Of a stretch of 64,000 nucleotides of DNA, positions 23,330-31,661 are shown one piece after another. The notes below the pieces were generated by a model. It was given only the letters and a program-made list of their open reading frames with translations. It was not told the DNA's origin and did no database searches. The stretch covers positions 1-64,000 of the forward strand of contig MSHH01000064.1 of NCBI GenBank assembly GCA_001941075.1, in the 5' to 3' direction. This stretch comes from Oscillospiraceae bacterium Zagget6 (GTDB taxonomy: Bacteria > Bacillota > Clostridia > Oscillospirales > Oscillospiraceae). Every line of letters begins with the position of its first letter. Position 1 is the first letter of the stretch. The position numbers and the translations under genes were made by a program.

Positions 23330-24947
23330 AAAAATACCGTTCCCCGTCGATTTGCTCCCAAATGGCGCCGGAGGAGCGTACCGACCGCAGGCCCGTGTCC
23401 TCGTACCAGTTGTAGTTGAGCCGCTCCTCCCCGGCTTGCCACGTCCGGGGCAGGCTGGTCTCCTGCCAGTCCAAAGGCTGGGCGATGTGGGCCTGCTCCG
23501 ACGCCTCCCGGAAGAACCCGGCCAGCTCTTTTTCCTGCTCAGCCGTCAGCACGCCGGGCTTGGCCGAGACGAAGAAGGGGGTGCCGCTCTTGGCCAGCAG
23601 CTGGCCCCACTGCCGGTTCAGTTCCCAAGGGATGTGTTCTGTGATGCCCAGGCAGTCCGCGTCCACGTCGTAGAAGGTCCGGTGGTGGGGCATACGGAAG
23701 GCCAGGGTGTTCACCCCCAGCCGGGCGGTGCGCTCCCACAGCAGACCGCTGGTGTCGTCCCCGGTGCGGTTCAGGTGCATCAGCCCCGCCCCAAGGTGGC
23801 CCACAGTGTTGCAGCCCAAAATCAGGGTGCCGGTGGGGGCGGCGGCCTCCAGAATAGCCCGGTAAAGGCCGGTGACGATCTCCGCCGAAGTGCGGCTCTG
23901 GTCGTGGAACCGCCAGCCGTCCTCCGCCATCAGGGGGAGCATCTGAGGTCCCCACCGCCCGAAAATGTCGAAGGTAGAGAAATCGTGCTTGATGAGGCGG
24001 TAGCCCCAGCCGTAGACCCGGCGGATGTCCTCCTGCACGTGAGACAGCACCTCCGGGTGGGAGGGGTCCAAGCTGCCGTTTGCCAGCCGCCACTGGGCGG
24101 GGATGCTCTCGCTGCGGTCCAGCAGCAGCCGCATCCACAGGCCGGGCCGTGCGCCCTTGGCGGTGATGTCCGCTGCCAGCCCCGCCATATCCGGGAATTT
24201 TTCATTGCTTACCCAAGGGCCGCCGATGTAATCGTCGCTGCGGTATTTCTGCCAGCAGTCGTCAACGACCATGTAGGGCCGGTTGTCAAGCCCGCCCGTC
24301 AGCGTCATCAGATAATCAGTGTCCGCCAAAATCTCCCGCTGGGAGCTATGACCGTAGGCGTAATACCAGTTGTTGGAGCCGTAGACCGGATGGGGCGGGA
24401 AGATGGGGTCGTCGCACAGGGCCTGACAGAACCGCCGGGCGGCTTCGTAGGCGCTGATGCCCTTGTAGGTGCGGAATACTACCTGCGCTGCCAGCAGCCT
24501 GCGCCCGGCCAGCACTACGCCCACGCCGCCGCTGCGCACGTCCAGCCACAGGGACACCCCGGCGGAATCCGCCTGCCAGAAGCACAGCGCACCGGGCCGC
24601 ACCCGGACGCCATACCCCGCCGTGACCTCCTCCCGCTGGGCCAGGAAAAACCAGGGCATGGCCCGGTAGGGGATCATGTTCCGCCACCCCATGTCGCCGT
24701 AGCCCCGCTCCCAGGCGTCGCCCAAAAAGATCCCCTGCATGGGCTGGGCAAACTGCCAGCGCAGCCGGATCAGCCGCACCGGGGTGCTGTCTGCGGTCAG
24801 GTACACCGCCAGCCGATCCCCCTCCAGAGTGGTCTCCACGGCCACGTCCTCCCGTCGGGCCGCGCCTGAGCCGCCGGCCGCCTTCCACTCGCCCCGTTCG
24901 CTCTGGACCATCACCCAGTCAGGGGTGCGCAAAATCGTCTCAAACAT
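23328..24947 (-). CDS. GH36-like alpha-galactosidase-family glycoside hydrolase
   Basis: A 539-residue TIM-barrel glycosidase without signal peptide, so probably cytoplasmic. A beta-sandwich-like N-terminal part (to about 170) precedes the barrel. The motif RLIKHDFSTFD places the nucleophile at Asp322; RTGDDTSG (394-401) supplies the acid/base Asp. PYMVVDDCWQKY (225-235) and RPGLWMRLLLDRSE are also typical of clan GH-D (GH27/GH36). It is shorter than classical 700-residue GH36 enzymes. The galactose-type ABC transporter mglBAC lies nearby on the same strand, which fits use of galactosides, but substrate is inferred. Confidence 0.75.
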   Translation of the reverse strand: MFETILRTPDWVMVQSERGEWKAAGGSGAARREDVAVETTLEGDRLAVYLTADSTPVRLIRLRWQFAQPMQGIFLGDAWERGYGDMGWRNMIPYRAMPWFFLAQREEVTAGYGVRVRPGALCFWQADSAGVSLWLDVRSGGVGVVLAGRRLLAAQVVFRTYKGISAYEAARRFCQALCDDPIFPPHPVYGSNNWYYAYGHSSQREILADTDYLMTLTGGLDNRPYMVVDDCWQKYRSDDYIGGPWVSNEKFPDMAGLAADITAKGARPGLWMRLLLDRSESIPAQWRLANGSLDPSHPEVLSHVQEDIRRVYGWGYRLIKHDFSTFDIFGRWGPQMLPLMAEDGWRFHDQSRTSAEIVTGLYRAILEAAAPTGTLILGCNTVGHLGAGLMHLNRTGDDTSGLLWERTARLGVNTLAFRMPHHRTFYDVDADCLGITEHIPWELNRQWGQLLAKSGTPFFVSAKPGVLTAEQEKELAGFFREASEQAHIAQPLDWQETSLPRTWQAGEERLNYNWYEDTGLRSVRSSGAIWEQIDGERYF

Positions 24948-25077
24948 CCTTTTGTGTTCTCCTTTGCTGTGTAACGCGGAATCTGCGTTGGATTTCCTTC
25001 ATTATATCGGATGACGGCGGGGCCTGTAAACAGGATTTGCGCGTATTTTTATTTTTCGATTTGGCGGCAATTTGGGG

Positions 25078-25106
25078 TTGCAATCGGTTGGAGTTTCGGT
25101 TATAAT
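25078..25106 (+). promoter_or_regulatory. Promoter of tRNA-Leu
   Basis: TTGCAA (25078-25083), 17-base spacer, TATAAT (25101-25106), ten bases before the tRNA. Confidence 0.85.
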
Positions 25107-25116
25107 ACCATTTGAC

Positions 25117-25203
25117 GCCGGTGTGTTGGAATTGGTAGACGAGGTGGACTCAAAATCCATTACCAGCGATGGTGTGCGGGTTCGAGTCCCGCCACCGGCA
25201 CCA
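25117..25203 (+). tRNA. tRNA-Leu(CAA)
   Basis: The acceptor stem GCCGGTG pairs with CACCGGC; the anticodon arm TGGA-CTCAAAA-TCCA gives anticodon CAA. The long variable arm (TTACCAGCGATGGT) is that of a class II tRNA. The T arm is GCGGG-TTCGAGT-CCCGC. CCA is encoded. Confidence 0.96.
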
Positions 25204-25239
25204 AAACGCCGCAGAGAAAACTCTCTGCGGCGTTTTTTT
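25204..25239 (+). terminator. tRNA-Leu terminator
   Basis: AACGCCGCAGAG pairs with CTCTGCGGCGTT, followed by seven T. It starts right after the CCA end. Confidence 0.92.
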
Positions 25240-25311
25240 GTCGCCAAATCGAATGGGGAAAGGGTCAGAAAACGTGCGCTGCAAGCAGGGAAGGGCCTTT
25301 TCGACCTGTCG

Positions 25312-25728
25312 CTACTGCGCTTCCCACACCGCGTAAAGAGTGAGGTTTTCCTCCACAGCGTCATCGGAAAAGTCCCACAGCTGTTCCCCGTCGGGGGTCA
25401 GGGACCACCCCTCCAGCGTGTAGCCCACGCGGACCACATCCTCCGGTTCCTCTGCGGTGTCGCCGTACAGGACGGACTGAGACGCCGCCTCGCTGCCGCC
25501 CTGACTGTCGAAGGTGACGGTCAGGCCCGCCGCGCCGGTGGACCCGGTGACAACGAGGACCAGAAACGCCGCCGCCATAGCCACCACAAAGGCGGTGGCC
25601 CAGCGCGCCATGCTTTTTCGCTGGTTCTCCTGCATCCCCCCCGTGGAGGAGACCCCGAACAGCCCATAGCGGCGGGGCTGGTCGGGTTTTTCCTCCCCGG
25701 CAGAGGGACGCTTGCGCTCGTCGCTCAT
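25312..25728 (-). CDS. Membrane-anchored protein with InlB B-repeat
   Basis: A 138-residue protein: charged, Pro-rich cytoplasmic head, a TM helix at about residues 43-65 (AFVVAMAAAFLVLVVTG), then one InlB/Listeria-Bacteroides repeat (LTVTFDSQGG ... YTLEGWSLTPDG ... ENLTLYAVWEA). Such beta-grasp-like repeats sit on the outer surface. The gene begins one base after the mglC stop, so it belongs to the mgl transcript; why a surface repeat protein is attached to a sugar importer operon is not known. Confidence 0.75.
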   Translation of the reverse strand: MSDERKRPSAGEEKPDQPRRYGLFGVSSTGGMQENQRKSMARWATAFVVAMAAAFLVLVVTGSTGAAGLTVTFDSQGGSEAASQSVLYGDTAEEPEDVVRVGYTLEGWSLTPDGEQLWDFSDDAVEENLTLYAVWEAQ

Positions 25729-25729
25729 G

Positions 25730-26806
25730 TCACTTTCTGGTCAGGTACTTGCGCATATCAATGGAGCAGGCCAGCAGGATGATGATGCCCTTGATGATAT
25801 ACTGCATGTTGCCGGAGATGGACAGGAAGTTCAGGCCCACGAAGATGATGCGCAGCAGGAACACGCCCAATACCACGCCGCCGATGGTGCCGGTGCCGCC
25901 GACGAAGGAGACGCCGCCGATGACGCAGGCTGCAATGGCGTCGCACTCGTAGTTCAGGCCGGTGTTGGCGGTGTTGGAACCGATCCGGGCCGCCTCGATG
26001 AAGCCGGTGTAGCCGTAGGTGACGCCGGCCAGGGTGTGGACCATCATGGTGGTGAAGAACACGTTGACGCCGGAGACGTTGGCCGCCTCGGGATTGGAGC
26101 CAACAGCGAACATATTCTTGCCGAATGTGGTTTTATTCCAGATAAACCACATGATTATTAGCACAATCACCGCGTATATGACGTAGTTCGGGATGACGAT
26201 GCCGGTCAGGGTGCCGATGATGCTGCCGGTGATGCAGCTTTTATAGGCGTCGGACAGGCCGGAGATGGACTGGCCGTTGTTGCCGTTGGCCATATAGTAC
26301 ATCAGGCAGACGCCATAAACGATCAGCTGGGTGGCCAGCGTCACGATGAAGGGGTGCAGCTGGAACTTGGCCACGAAGAAGCCGTTGACCAGACCCACGA
26401 TGCCGCCCACGGCCAGCGCAGCCAGCAGCACCAGCGGGATGGGCAGCTCGCCCAGGCCCTCGAAGAACTTGTTGGTGGTGGTCAGCGACTGGAGCAGGGT
26501 GGCGGAAATGGCCGCCGTCAGGCCCACCGTCCGCCCGGCGGACAGGTCGGTGCCGGTCAGGACGATGCAGCCGCCGATGCCCAGCGCCATAGGCAGGCTT
26601 GCCGCCGTCAGGTTGATGATGTTGATGATGGAGCTGGACGAAATGATGTTGTGATTTTGTGTGTACGTAAAGATGATAAAGACGATCAGGATAATGTAAA
26701 TCGCGTTGTTCAGCAGCGTATCCGCGACAAACGCATGGCGATCCTTGGCGTCCAGGGTCTTGTAGCGGGCGCTGGTCTGCTGCAACGATTTGATTGGATT
26801 CTTCAT
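25730..26806 (-). CDS. mglC: Galactose/methyl-galactoside ABC transporter permease MglC
   Basis: A 358-residue permease with about ten TM segments, related to RbsC. It has the BPD_transp_2 signature GSNPEAANVSGVNVFFTTMM (EAA-like loop) and the C-terminal GTIGGVVLGVFLLRII. The segment VLTGTDLSAGRTVGLTAAIS matches the RbsC/MglC block. It follows mglA by 16 bases. Together mglBAC imports galactose or methyl-galactoside (glucose also possible). Confidence 0.9.
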   Translation of the reverse strand: MKNPIKSLQQTSARYKTLDAKDRHAFVADTLLNNAIYIILIVFIIFTYTQNHNIISSSSIINIINLTAASLPMALGIGGCIVLTGTDLSAGRTVGLTAAISATLLQSLTTTNKFFEGLGELPIPLVLLAALAVGGIVGLVNGFFVAKFQLHPFIVTLATQLIVYGVCLMYYMANGNNGQSISGLSDAYKSCITGSIIGTLTGIVIPNYVIYAVIVLIIMWFIWNKTTFGKNMFAVGSNPEAANVSGVNVFFTTMMVHTLAGVTYGYTGFIEAARIGSNTANTGLNYECDAIAACVIGGVSFVGGTGTIGGVVLGVFLLRIIFVGLNFLSISGNMQYIIKGIIILLACSIDMRKYLTRK

Positions 26807-26822
26807 AGTAGTACCTCCCCCT

Positions 26823-28322
26823 TTATACGTATTTTGCGGCGAGCGTCAAAATCTCTTCCTGGGTGGTGTTCTGCGCGTCCACCTCACCGGCCACCCGGCC
26901 GCCGCTCATGACCACAATACGGTCACAAACGCCCAGCAGCTCCGGCATTTCCGACGATACCATCAGCACCGTGGTGCCGGCCTTGGCCTGGTCGATGATG
27001 AGCTGGTAAATTTCGTATTTTGCGCCCACGTCGATGCCGCGGGTGGGTTCGTCCAGCATCAGCACCTTGGGGTTGGTCAGCAGCCACCGGGCCAGGATGA
27101 CCTTCTGCTGGTTGCCGCCGGACAGGGAACGAATTTTCGTCTCCTGGGAAGGCGTTTTGGTGGCCATGGCGTCGATGCCCCATTGGGTGGCCTTTTTCAT
27201 GGCGTTGTTGTCCAGCCACAGGCCATGGACCAGGTACTTTTTCAGGCTGGCGATGACGGTGTTGTCCAGGATGCTCCGAATCCCGAAGATACCGGTGGCC
27301 CGGCGTTCCTCGGTCACCAGGGCGAAGCCCGCCTCCAGGGACTGCTTGGAGTTCTTGTTGGAGACCTCTTTTCCCTCCAGCCGGATGGTGCCGCTGTGAC
27401 GGGTGGCGATGCCGAAGATGGACTCCAGCGTTTCGGTGCGCCCGCTGCTGTCCAGCCCGGCGAACCCCAAAATCTCGCCCTTCCGCGCCTGAAAGGACAC
27501 GTCCCGGAGCATATTGTACTGACCGGTCAGCCCTTCCACCTCCAGCGTGACCTCGCCGGGTTCGTTGGTCTTGGGCGGGAACTGGTTGCTCAGCTCGCGG
27601 CCCACCATCAGCTTGATGAGCTTGGCGTTGTCCAGCTCAGAGGCAGGCTCCGTTGCCACCCACTGGCCGTCCCGCATGACGGTGACTTCGTCGGCGATGC
27701 GGAGGATCTCCGCCATCTTGTGGGAGATATAGACGATGCCGCAGCCCCGGTCCCGGAGCATGTTGATGATTTTGAACAGGTGCTCCACCTCCGCCTCGGT
27801 CAGGGAGGAAGTGGGTTCGTCAAAGATGATGATTTTGGAGTGGTAGGAGACGGCCTTGGCAATCTCCACCATCTGGCGCTTGGAGACGGGCAGCTCGCTC
27901 ATCTTCTGGTCCATGTCCACGTCGATCTCCAGCTCGTCGAAGATGGCTTTGGTGTCCTCGCGCATTTTCTTCTCGTTGACCATGATGCCGGTGGTGGGGT
28001 AGCGGCCCAGCCACAGGTTGTCCAGCACGGAGCGCTTCAGCGCCTGGTTCAGCTCCTGGTGGACCATGGAGACGCCGTTTTCCATGGCCTCCTTGGTGGT
28101 CTTGAAATCGACTTCTTTTCCCTCCAGCAGGATGGTCCCCTCGTCCTTCCGGTAGATTCCGAACAGGCACTTCATCAGGGTGGACTTGCCTGCGCCGTTC
28201 TCCCCCATCAGGGCGTGGACCGTTCCCGCCCGGACACGCAGCTGCGCATGGTCCAGCGCTTTCACGCCGGGGAAGGCTTTGACGATGTCCTTCAAATCCA
28301 GCAAAACATCGGAATGTTCCAT
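26823..28322 (-). CDS. mglA: Sugar ABC transporter ATPase MglA
   Basis: A 499-residue tandem ABC ATPase. The first half has Walker [10 protein letters not shown], signature [13 protein letters not shown] and [15 protein letters not shown]; the second half has a degenerate Walker A (GLDSSGRTE), signature [17 protein letters not shown] and [12 protein letters not shown]. This asymmetry is normal for RbsA/MglA proteins. It is separated from mglB by a terminator-like hairpin, so it is likely expressed below mglB. Confidence 0.95.
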   Translation of the reverse strand: MEHSDVLLDLKDIVKAFPGVKALDHAQLRVRAGTVHALMGENGAGKSTLMKCLFGIYRKDEGTILLEGKEVDFKTTKEAMENGVSMVHQELNQALKRSVLDNLWLGRYPTTGIMVNEKKMREDTKAIFDELEIDVDMDQKMSELPVSKRQMVEIAKAVSYHSKIIIFDEPTSSLTEAEVEHLFKIINMLRDRGCGIVYISHKMAEILRIADEVTVMRDGQWVATEPASELDNAKLIKLMVGRELSNQFPPKTNEPGEVTLEVEGLTGQYNMLRDVSFQARKGEILGFAGLDSSGRTETLESIFGIATRHSGTIRLEGKEVSNKNSKQSLEAGFALVTEERRATGIFGIRSILDNTVIASLKKYLVHGLWLDNNAMKKATQWGIDAMATKTPSQETKIRSLSGGNQQKVILARWLLTNPKVLMLDEPTRGIDVGAKYEIYQLIIDQAKAGTTVLMVSSEMPELLGVCDRIVVMSGGRVAGEVDAQNTTQEEILTLAAKYV

Positions 28323-28362
28323 CTAACAGCCTCCTTTTCTTTCTTGAGTCGCTTCGTTTATC

Positions 28363-28402
28363 AAAAGAGGGCTGACCACTGAAACAGCGGCAGCCCTCTT
28401 TC
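28363..28402 (-). terminator. Intercistronic hairpin between mglB and mglA
   Basis: AAAGAGGGCTG and CAGCCCTCTTT form an 11-bp stem; on the minus strand it ends in TTTT. It would stop part of the transcripts after mglB, giving more binding protein than ATPase and permease. Confidence 0.75.
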
Positions 28403-28462
28403 CTTTCTGCTTTACATGTTTACATGATACAGGTCACATTGAGAGCAGCGTGGGGTGGCAGC

Positions 28463-29692
28463 TTACTCTCCGGTGTAGGCGGAATAAGCCATGTAGACCT
28501 TGCTGTCGATGCCGTCGGCCAGGGTGAAGGTGTACTCAGACGCATCGGCGGCCAGGGCAGCGGTGGCCTCGGTGGGCACGGCACCGGAGACAGCCTGGTC
28601 GATGAGGAACTTCAGGCCGTAGGCATAGCCGGTGTTGGACTGGGCAACGGTGCCGACCATGTAGCCGTTGGCGATCAGCTCCTTGGCGGTGTCGGTGGCG
28701 TCAACGCCAAAGACGGGGATGGTGGTGGTGCCTTCGCCGTTGTTGTAACCGGCGGCCTGGAGCGCCTGGACAGCGCCGGCGGCCATGTCGTCGTTGTTGC
28801 AGATGACCAGCTCGATCATGTTGCCGTTGGCCTCGCTGTACTGGGACAGGTTGGTCTGCATGTACTCAGTGGCGGCGGAAGCGGACCATGCGCCGTTGGT
28901 ATCCACCTGATACTTGTCGGAGTTGTTGGCGTCAAAGTACTCCAGCTCAGCATAACCGGCCTCGGTCAGGATGGCGTTGGCGTCCTCGACAGCGTACTGG
29001 GTGCGGTAGATGGCCTCGGCGTTGCCCTCCTGCCCCTTGAACATGGCGTAGGAGATGACGCCGTCGCCGTTCAGGTCGATGGAATCATAGTTTTCCACCA
29101 GATAGTTGCCGATCATCTCGCCCTGCATATGGCCGGCTTCGGGGGCGTCGGTGCCCAGGAAGGCCACGTTGTCATAGGCGTTCAGCAGAGCGCCCTCGTT
29201 GCCGTCGGCCTCGATGGTGCGGTTGAAGAAGTACACGTCAACGTCGTAGCCGGCGGCTTCTTCGATGATCTTCTGGGCGGCGTCCTCAGAGCCAGATTCC
29301 ACCAGGTTGACCAGCAGCAGATTGCAGCCGTTGGTCAGGGCGGTGGTGATGGACTCGTTCTGGGTGGTCTGGTTGCTGTTGCCATCGTAGTCGGTGTAGG
29401 TGATGCCGGCCGCGTCCAGGGTCTCGTCCAGGGAAGAGCGGACGGTGGAGAGGAAGGTGTCGGAGAAGGCATACCAGAAGATGCCCACGTTCAGGTCGGA
29501 GTAGTCAACGTCGCCGGAGGTGGCGTCAGCGTCCGCAGCGGCGGAGGTGTCTTCCGTGGTGTCGGCGGCAACAGAGGTGTCCTCAGTGTCGTCGGTGGTG
29601 GTGGTGTCGCTGCTGCTGCTGGAGCCGCAGGCCGCCAGGGACAGCACCATTGCCAGCGCCAGGATCAGGGCGAGCAATTTTTTCAGTTTCAT
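28463..29692 (-). CDS. mglB: Galactose-type ABC transporter substrate-binding lipoprotein MglB
   Basis: A 409-residue lipoprotein. The start at 29692 (MKLKKLLALILALAMVLSLA) follows AGGAGG. The lipobox is LAAC, then a Ser/Thr/Asp linker to about residue 60, then a periplasmic-binding-protein type I domain: VGIFWYAFSDTFLSTVRSSL, NGCNLLLVNLVES, VAFLGTDAPEAGHMQGEMIG and ELVICNNDDMAAGAVQAL. The pattern fits the MglB D-galactose-binding family. First gene of mglBAC with its own promoter. Confidence 0.9.
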   Translation of the reverse strand: MKLKKLLALILALAMVLSLAACGSSSSSDTTTTDDTEDTSVAADTTEDTSAAADADATSGDVDYSDLNVGIFWYAFSDTFLSTVRSSLDETLDAAGITYTDYDGNSNQTTQNESITTALTNGCNLLLVNLVESGSEDAAQKIIEEAAGYDVDVYFFNRTIEADGNEGALLNAYDNVAFLGTDAPEAGHMQGEMIGNYLVENYDSIDLNGDGVISYAMFKGQEGNAEAIYRTQYAVEDANAILTEAGYAELEYFDANNSDKYQVDTNGAWSASAATEYMQTNLSQYSEANGNMIELVICNNDDMAAGAVQALQAAGYNNGEGTTTIPVFGVDATDTAKELIANGYMVGTVAQSNTGYAYGLKFLIDQAVSGAVPTEATAALAADASEYTFTLADGIDSKVYMAYSAYTGE

Positions 29693-29723
29693 GTTACAGT
29701 CCTCCTTCAAATTTTTTGAGCGG

Positions 29724-29740
29724 TTGTTTCGCTTACATGC
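29724..29740 (-). promoter_or_regulatory. Possible LacI-family/CcpA operator at mglB
   Basis: On the minus strand GCATGTAAGCGAAACAA matches most of the cre consensus (WTGNAARCGNWWW) but not its last bases. It lies just downstream of the mglB -10, a position where a bound LacI-type protein would block transcription. Confidence 0.4.
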
Positions 29741-29750
29741 TTACGAGAAC

Positions 29751-29779
29751 AGTATAGCAGAGATGCAGAGAAATAGCAA
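29751..29779 (-). promoter_or_regulatory. Promoter of mglBAC
   Basis: On the minus strand TTGCTA, 17-base spacer, TATACT, about 60 bases before the mglB start. Confidence 0.75.
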
Positions 29780-29814
29780 ATACAAAATTTTTTGTCTTTC
29801 TTAAAAATTCTTTT

Positions 29815-30174
29815 CTATTCTTCCTCACCTGTTTCTTCCTCGTCCGGCTCATCGCCCTCGCCTTCGTCTTCGTCCGGCGCCTCGCCGTCGGCTTCCGGCT
29901 CTGACAGTTCCAATTCCTCGTCCCCGGTCGCCTCCGGCTGCACGCGGGACATCCTCCACGCCATCAGGCCCAGGAAAACCACGCCGCCCCCCAGCACCAG
30001 GATGCCCACGATCAGCAGCGGCAGCGACGGGGCGTCCTCGCCGCCTTTGTACGCCTCCTGGAGGAACGTCACCAGCAGATACGCCAGGTACAGCGCCCCC
30101 AGCAGGTAAACGGTCCCGTGTGCGCCGGGGGAAAACGAATGCTTTTGTTTTTTGTCGTCTTTTTTAAAAGGCAT
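29815..30174 (-). CDS. Small acidic-tailed membrane protein, unknown
   Basis: A 119-residue protein (MPFKKDDKKQKHSFSPGAHG). The start at 30174 is spaced correctly from AGGAG; an ATG two codons earlier is too close. Two TM segments (about 23-42 and 53-77) form a hairpin, followed by a 40-residue tail made almost wholly of Glu, Asp and Pro (EADGEAPDEDEGEGDEPDEE). No family recognised. It lies just upstream of mglB but a promoter separates them, so it may be independent. Confidence 0.65.
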   Translation of the reverse strand: MPFKKDDKKQKHSFSPGAHGTVYLLGALYLAYLLVTFLQEAYKGGEDAPSLPLLIVGILVLGGGVVFLGLMAWRMSRVQPEATGDEELELSEPEADGEAPDEDEGEGDEPDEEETGEEE

Positions 30175-30284
30175 GGTCATTCACTCCTGTTCTGAACGGT
30201 CTGCGGTATCTTCTGCTTCGGCGGCATCCTTCGCAGGGACTCCGCAGTAATGATGTGGTGGGGCGAAACGCTTTCGTCTATTTA

Positions 30285-30352
30285 CCGTCAAGCGGAACTT
30301 CCGAAGCTGCGCTTCTCCGCCGTCAAGCGGCACTTCCGCTGCGCTCCCTGCC
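30285..30352. repeat. Dispersed repeat type C (CCGTCAAGCGG), two copies
   Basis: Copies CCGTCAAGCGGAACTTCCG (30285-30304) and GCCGTCAAGCGGCACTTCCG with a CTGCGCTCCCTGCC extension (30319-30352). Related copies are at 38660-38718 and 56825-56859. The whole gap 30175-30498 appears non-coding; a 74-codon frame across it has no ribosome site and consists of repeat sequence. Confidence 0.65.
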
Positions 30353-30498
30353 TGCATTTTATCACAGATACCACCGGGTTTCCACATGAAAATCATTGCT
30401 TTCACGCAGGCTCATTCCGAAGGAGCATCTTCCTTTTGCCCAACGCCGGGCGTTGCTTCGCCGGTGGCTGCGTCAGAGCCACCCGCCGCCCGTAGGTC

Positions 30499-31350
30499 CT
30501 AGCTGAAAAACCAGTTGATTTTTTCCGTGGGGTCGGCGTGTTTCAGGTAGACGATGTTGAACTCCCGGATCATGCGGTCATTCTCCAGCCAGAATTTTTC
30601 CAGGTTCGGGTCGCTCTCCGCCAGAATGTTGTAGACGAAGGAGATGCCGTAGCCCTCCCGCACCAAGTCCAGGATGATTTTAAAGCTGGAGATGCTGATG
30701 CAGTGTTTAAAACGGCTCAGCGACTCGTTGTAGGCCATCAGCTCCTGCTCCAGAATGGCCCGCGTGCCGGACCCGGCCTCCCGGTGGATGATGGTCTCGC
30801 CCAGCAGCTCCTCCATGGAGACCGTCCGGCCCGCGAAGGGGTGGCCGTTGTGACAGATACCCACGAATGGCTCCCGGCGGAGGAGGATGGAGTCAAAGCG
30901 CTCCTTGTCGAAAAAGCCCTCGATGACGGCGAAATCCAGCCGGTTTTTCTCCAGCTCCCCCAGCAGGCGCTGGGTGTTATCCACGAGAAATTCCAGTTGG
31001 TTGTCCTCATCCCGCAAAAAGCGACGGATGTACTCTGTGAGAAAATAGTCCCCGATGGTCTTGGTGGCCCCCACCCGGAGGGAGCGGGTGGGCTTTTCTT
31101 CCCGGAGTTTCTCCCGCAGCGTCGCCTCCTGATACCGCGCCGCCCGTGCGTAGGTCTCCAGGGCTTCCGCCGCCGGGGTCTTTTCCAGCCGCCGGTTCAC
31201 ATAGCGGAACAACTGGCATTGGTATTCCTGCTCCAGGTGATGCATTTGCTGGGTGACAGCGGGCTGGGTCAGGTGCAGCCGCTCTGCCGTCTGGCGGTAG
31301 TTTCCGCACTCGCACAGCACCAGAAAGGTCTCGATTCGATAGTCCAACAT
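30499..31350 (-). CDS. LysR-family transcriptional regulator
   Basis: A 283-residue regulator. The N-terminal winged HTH (LVLCECGNYRQTAERLHLTQ ... PAVTQQMHHLE) is followed by a linker helix and a periplasmic-binding-like effector domain from about residue 90 (SLRVGATKTIGDYFL). It is divergent from the sulfite-reductase fusion gene across a 311-base gap, the classical arrangement for a LysR regulator and its target, so control of that gene is the leading inference. The effector is unknown; a sulfur compound is plausible. Confidence 0.88.
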   Translation of the reverse strand: MLDYRIETFLVLCECGNYRQTAERLHLTQPAVTQQMHHLEQEYQCQLFRYVNRRLEKTPAAEALETYARAARYQEATLREKLREEKPTRSLRVGATKTIGDYFLTEYIRRFLRDEDNQLEFLVDNTQRLLGELEKNRLDFAVIEGFFDKERFDSILLRREPFVGICHNGHPFAGRTVSMEELLGETIIHREAGSGTRAILEQELMAYNESLSRFKHCISISSFKIILDLVREGYGISFVYNILAESDPNLEKFWLENDRMIREFNIVYLKHADPTEKINWFFS

Positions 31351-31362
31351 GGTGTATTCCCC

Positions 31363-31535
31363 TTTTAGCTCTTAGCTTTTAGCTTTTGGCTTTTAGCTCT
31401 GTGGTGTTTAACAATTTGCTCTGCGCTTGGAACTCGCCGCATAAAACAAACCGCTAACAACGAACTGATGTCTAACGCTGTTCGCCTATGGTTTGCAGTG
31501 CGCAACTAACAGCTAGCAGCTAACGGCTAACAGCT
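31363..31535. repeat. MITE-like non-coding element with AGCTAA inverted arms
   Basis: Left arm TTTTAGCTCTTAGCTTTTAG (31363-31399) and inverted right arm CTAACAGCTAGCAGCTAACG (31504-31535). The interior ends GGTTTGCAGTGCGCAACTAACAGC, as in the elements at 8552 and 60546. It takes up most of the LysR/fusion-gene control region. To its right, TATAAT near 31612 is a possible -10 for the fusion gene. Confidence 0.7.
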
Positions 31536-31661
31536 TCAATAAGATTCTCTAATGGACACATAAGAATTGCTAAATAGATTTTATCATAAATTGGGCGTAT
31601 AATCAACGTGAGAAAGAGCGCCGTCCTCAAAAATACGGCGGCGCCAGAGGAGTGTGCCCGT

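Noticed and set aside
26790..29719. Long plus-strand frames opposite mglA and mglB
   Set aside because: Antisense shadows of clear transporter genes; Gly/Val/Asp-rich with no ribosome site or domain.
30181..30405. 74-codon minus-strand frame between the small acidic protein and the LysR gene
   Set aside because: It crosses the dispersed repeats, has no ribosome binding site and no recognisable protein features.
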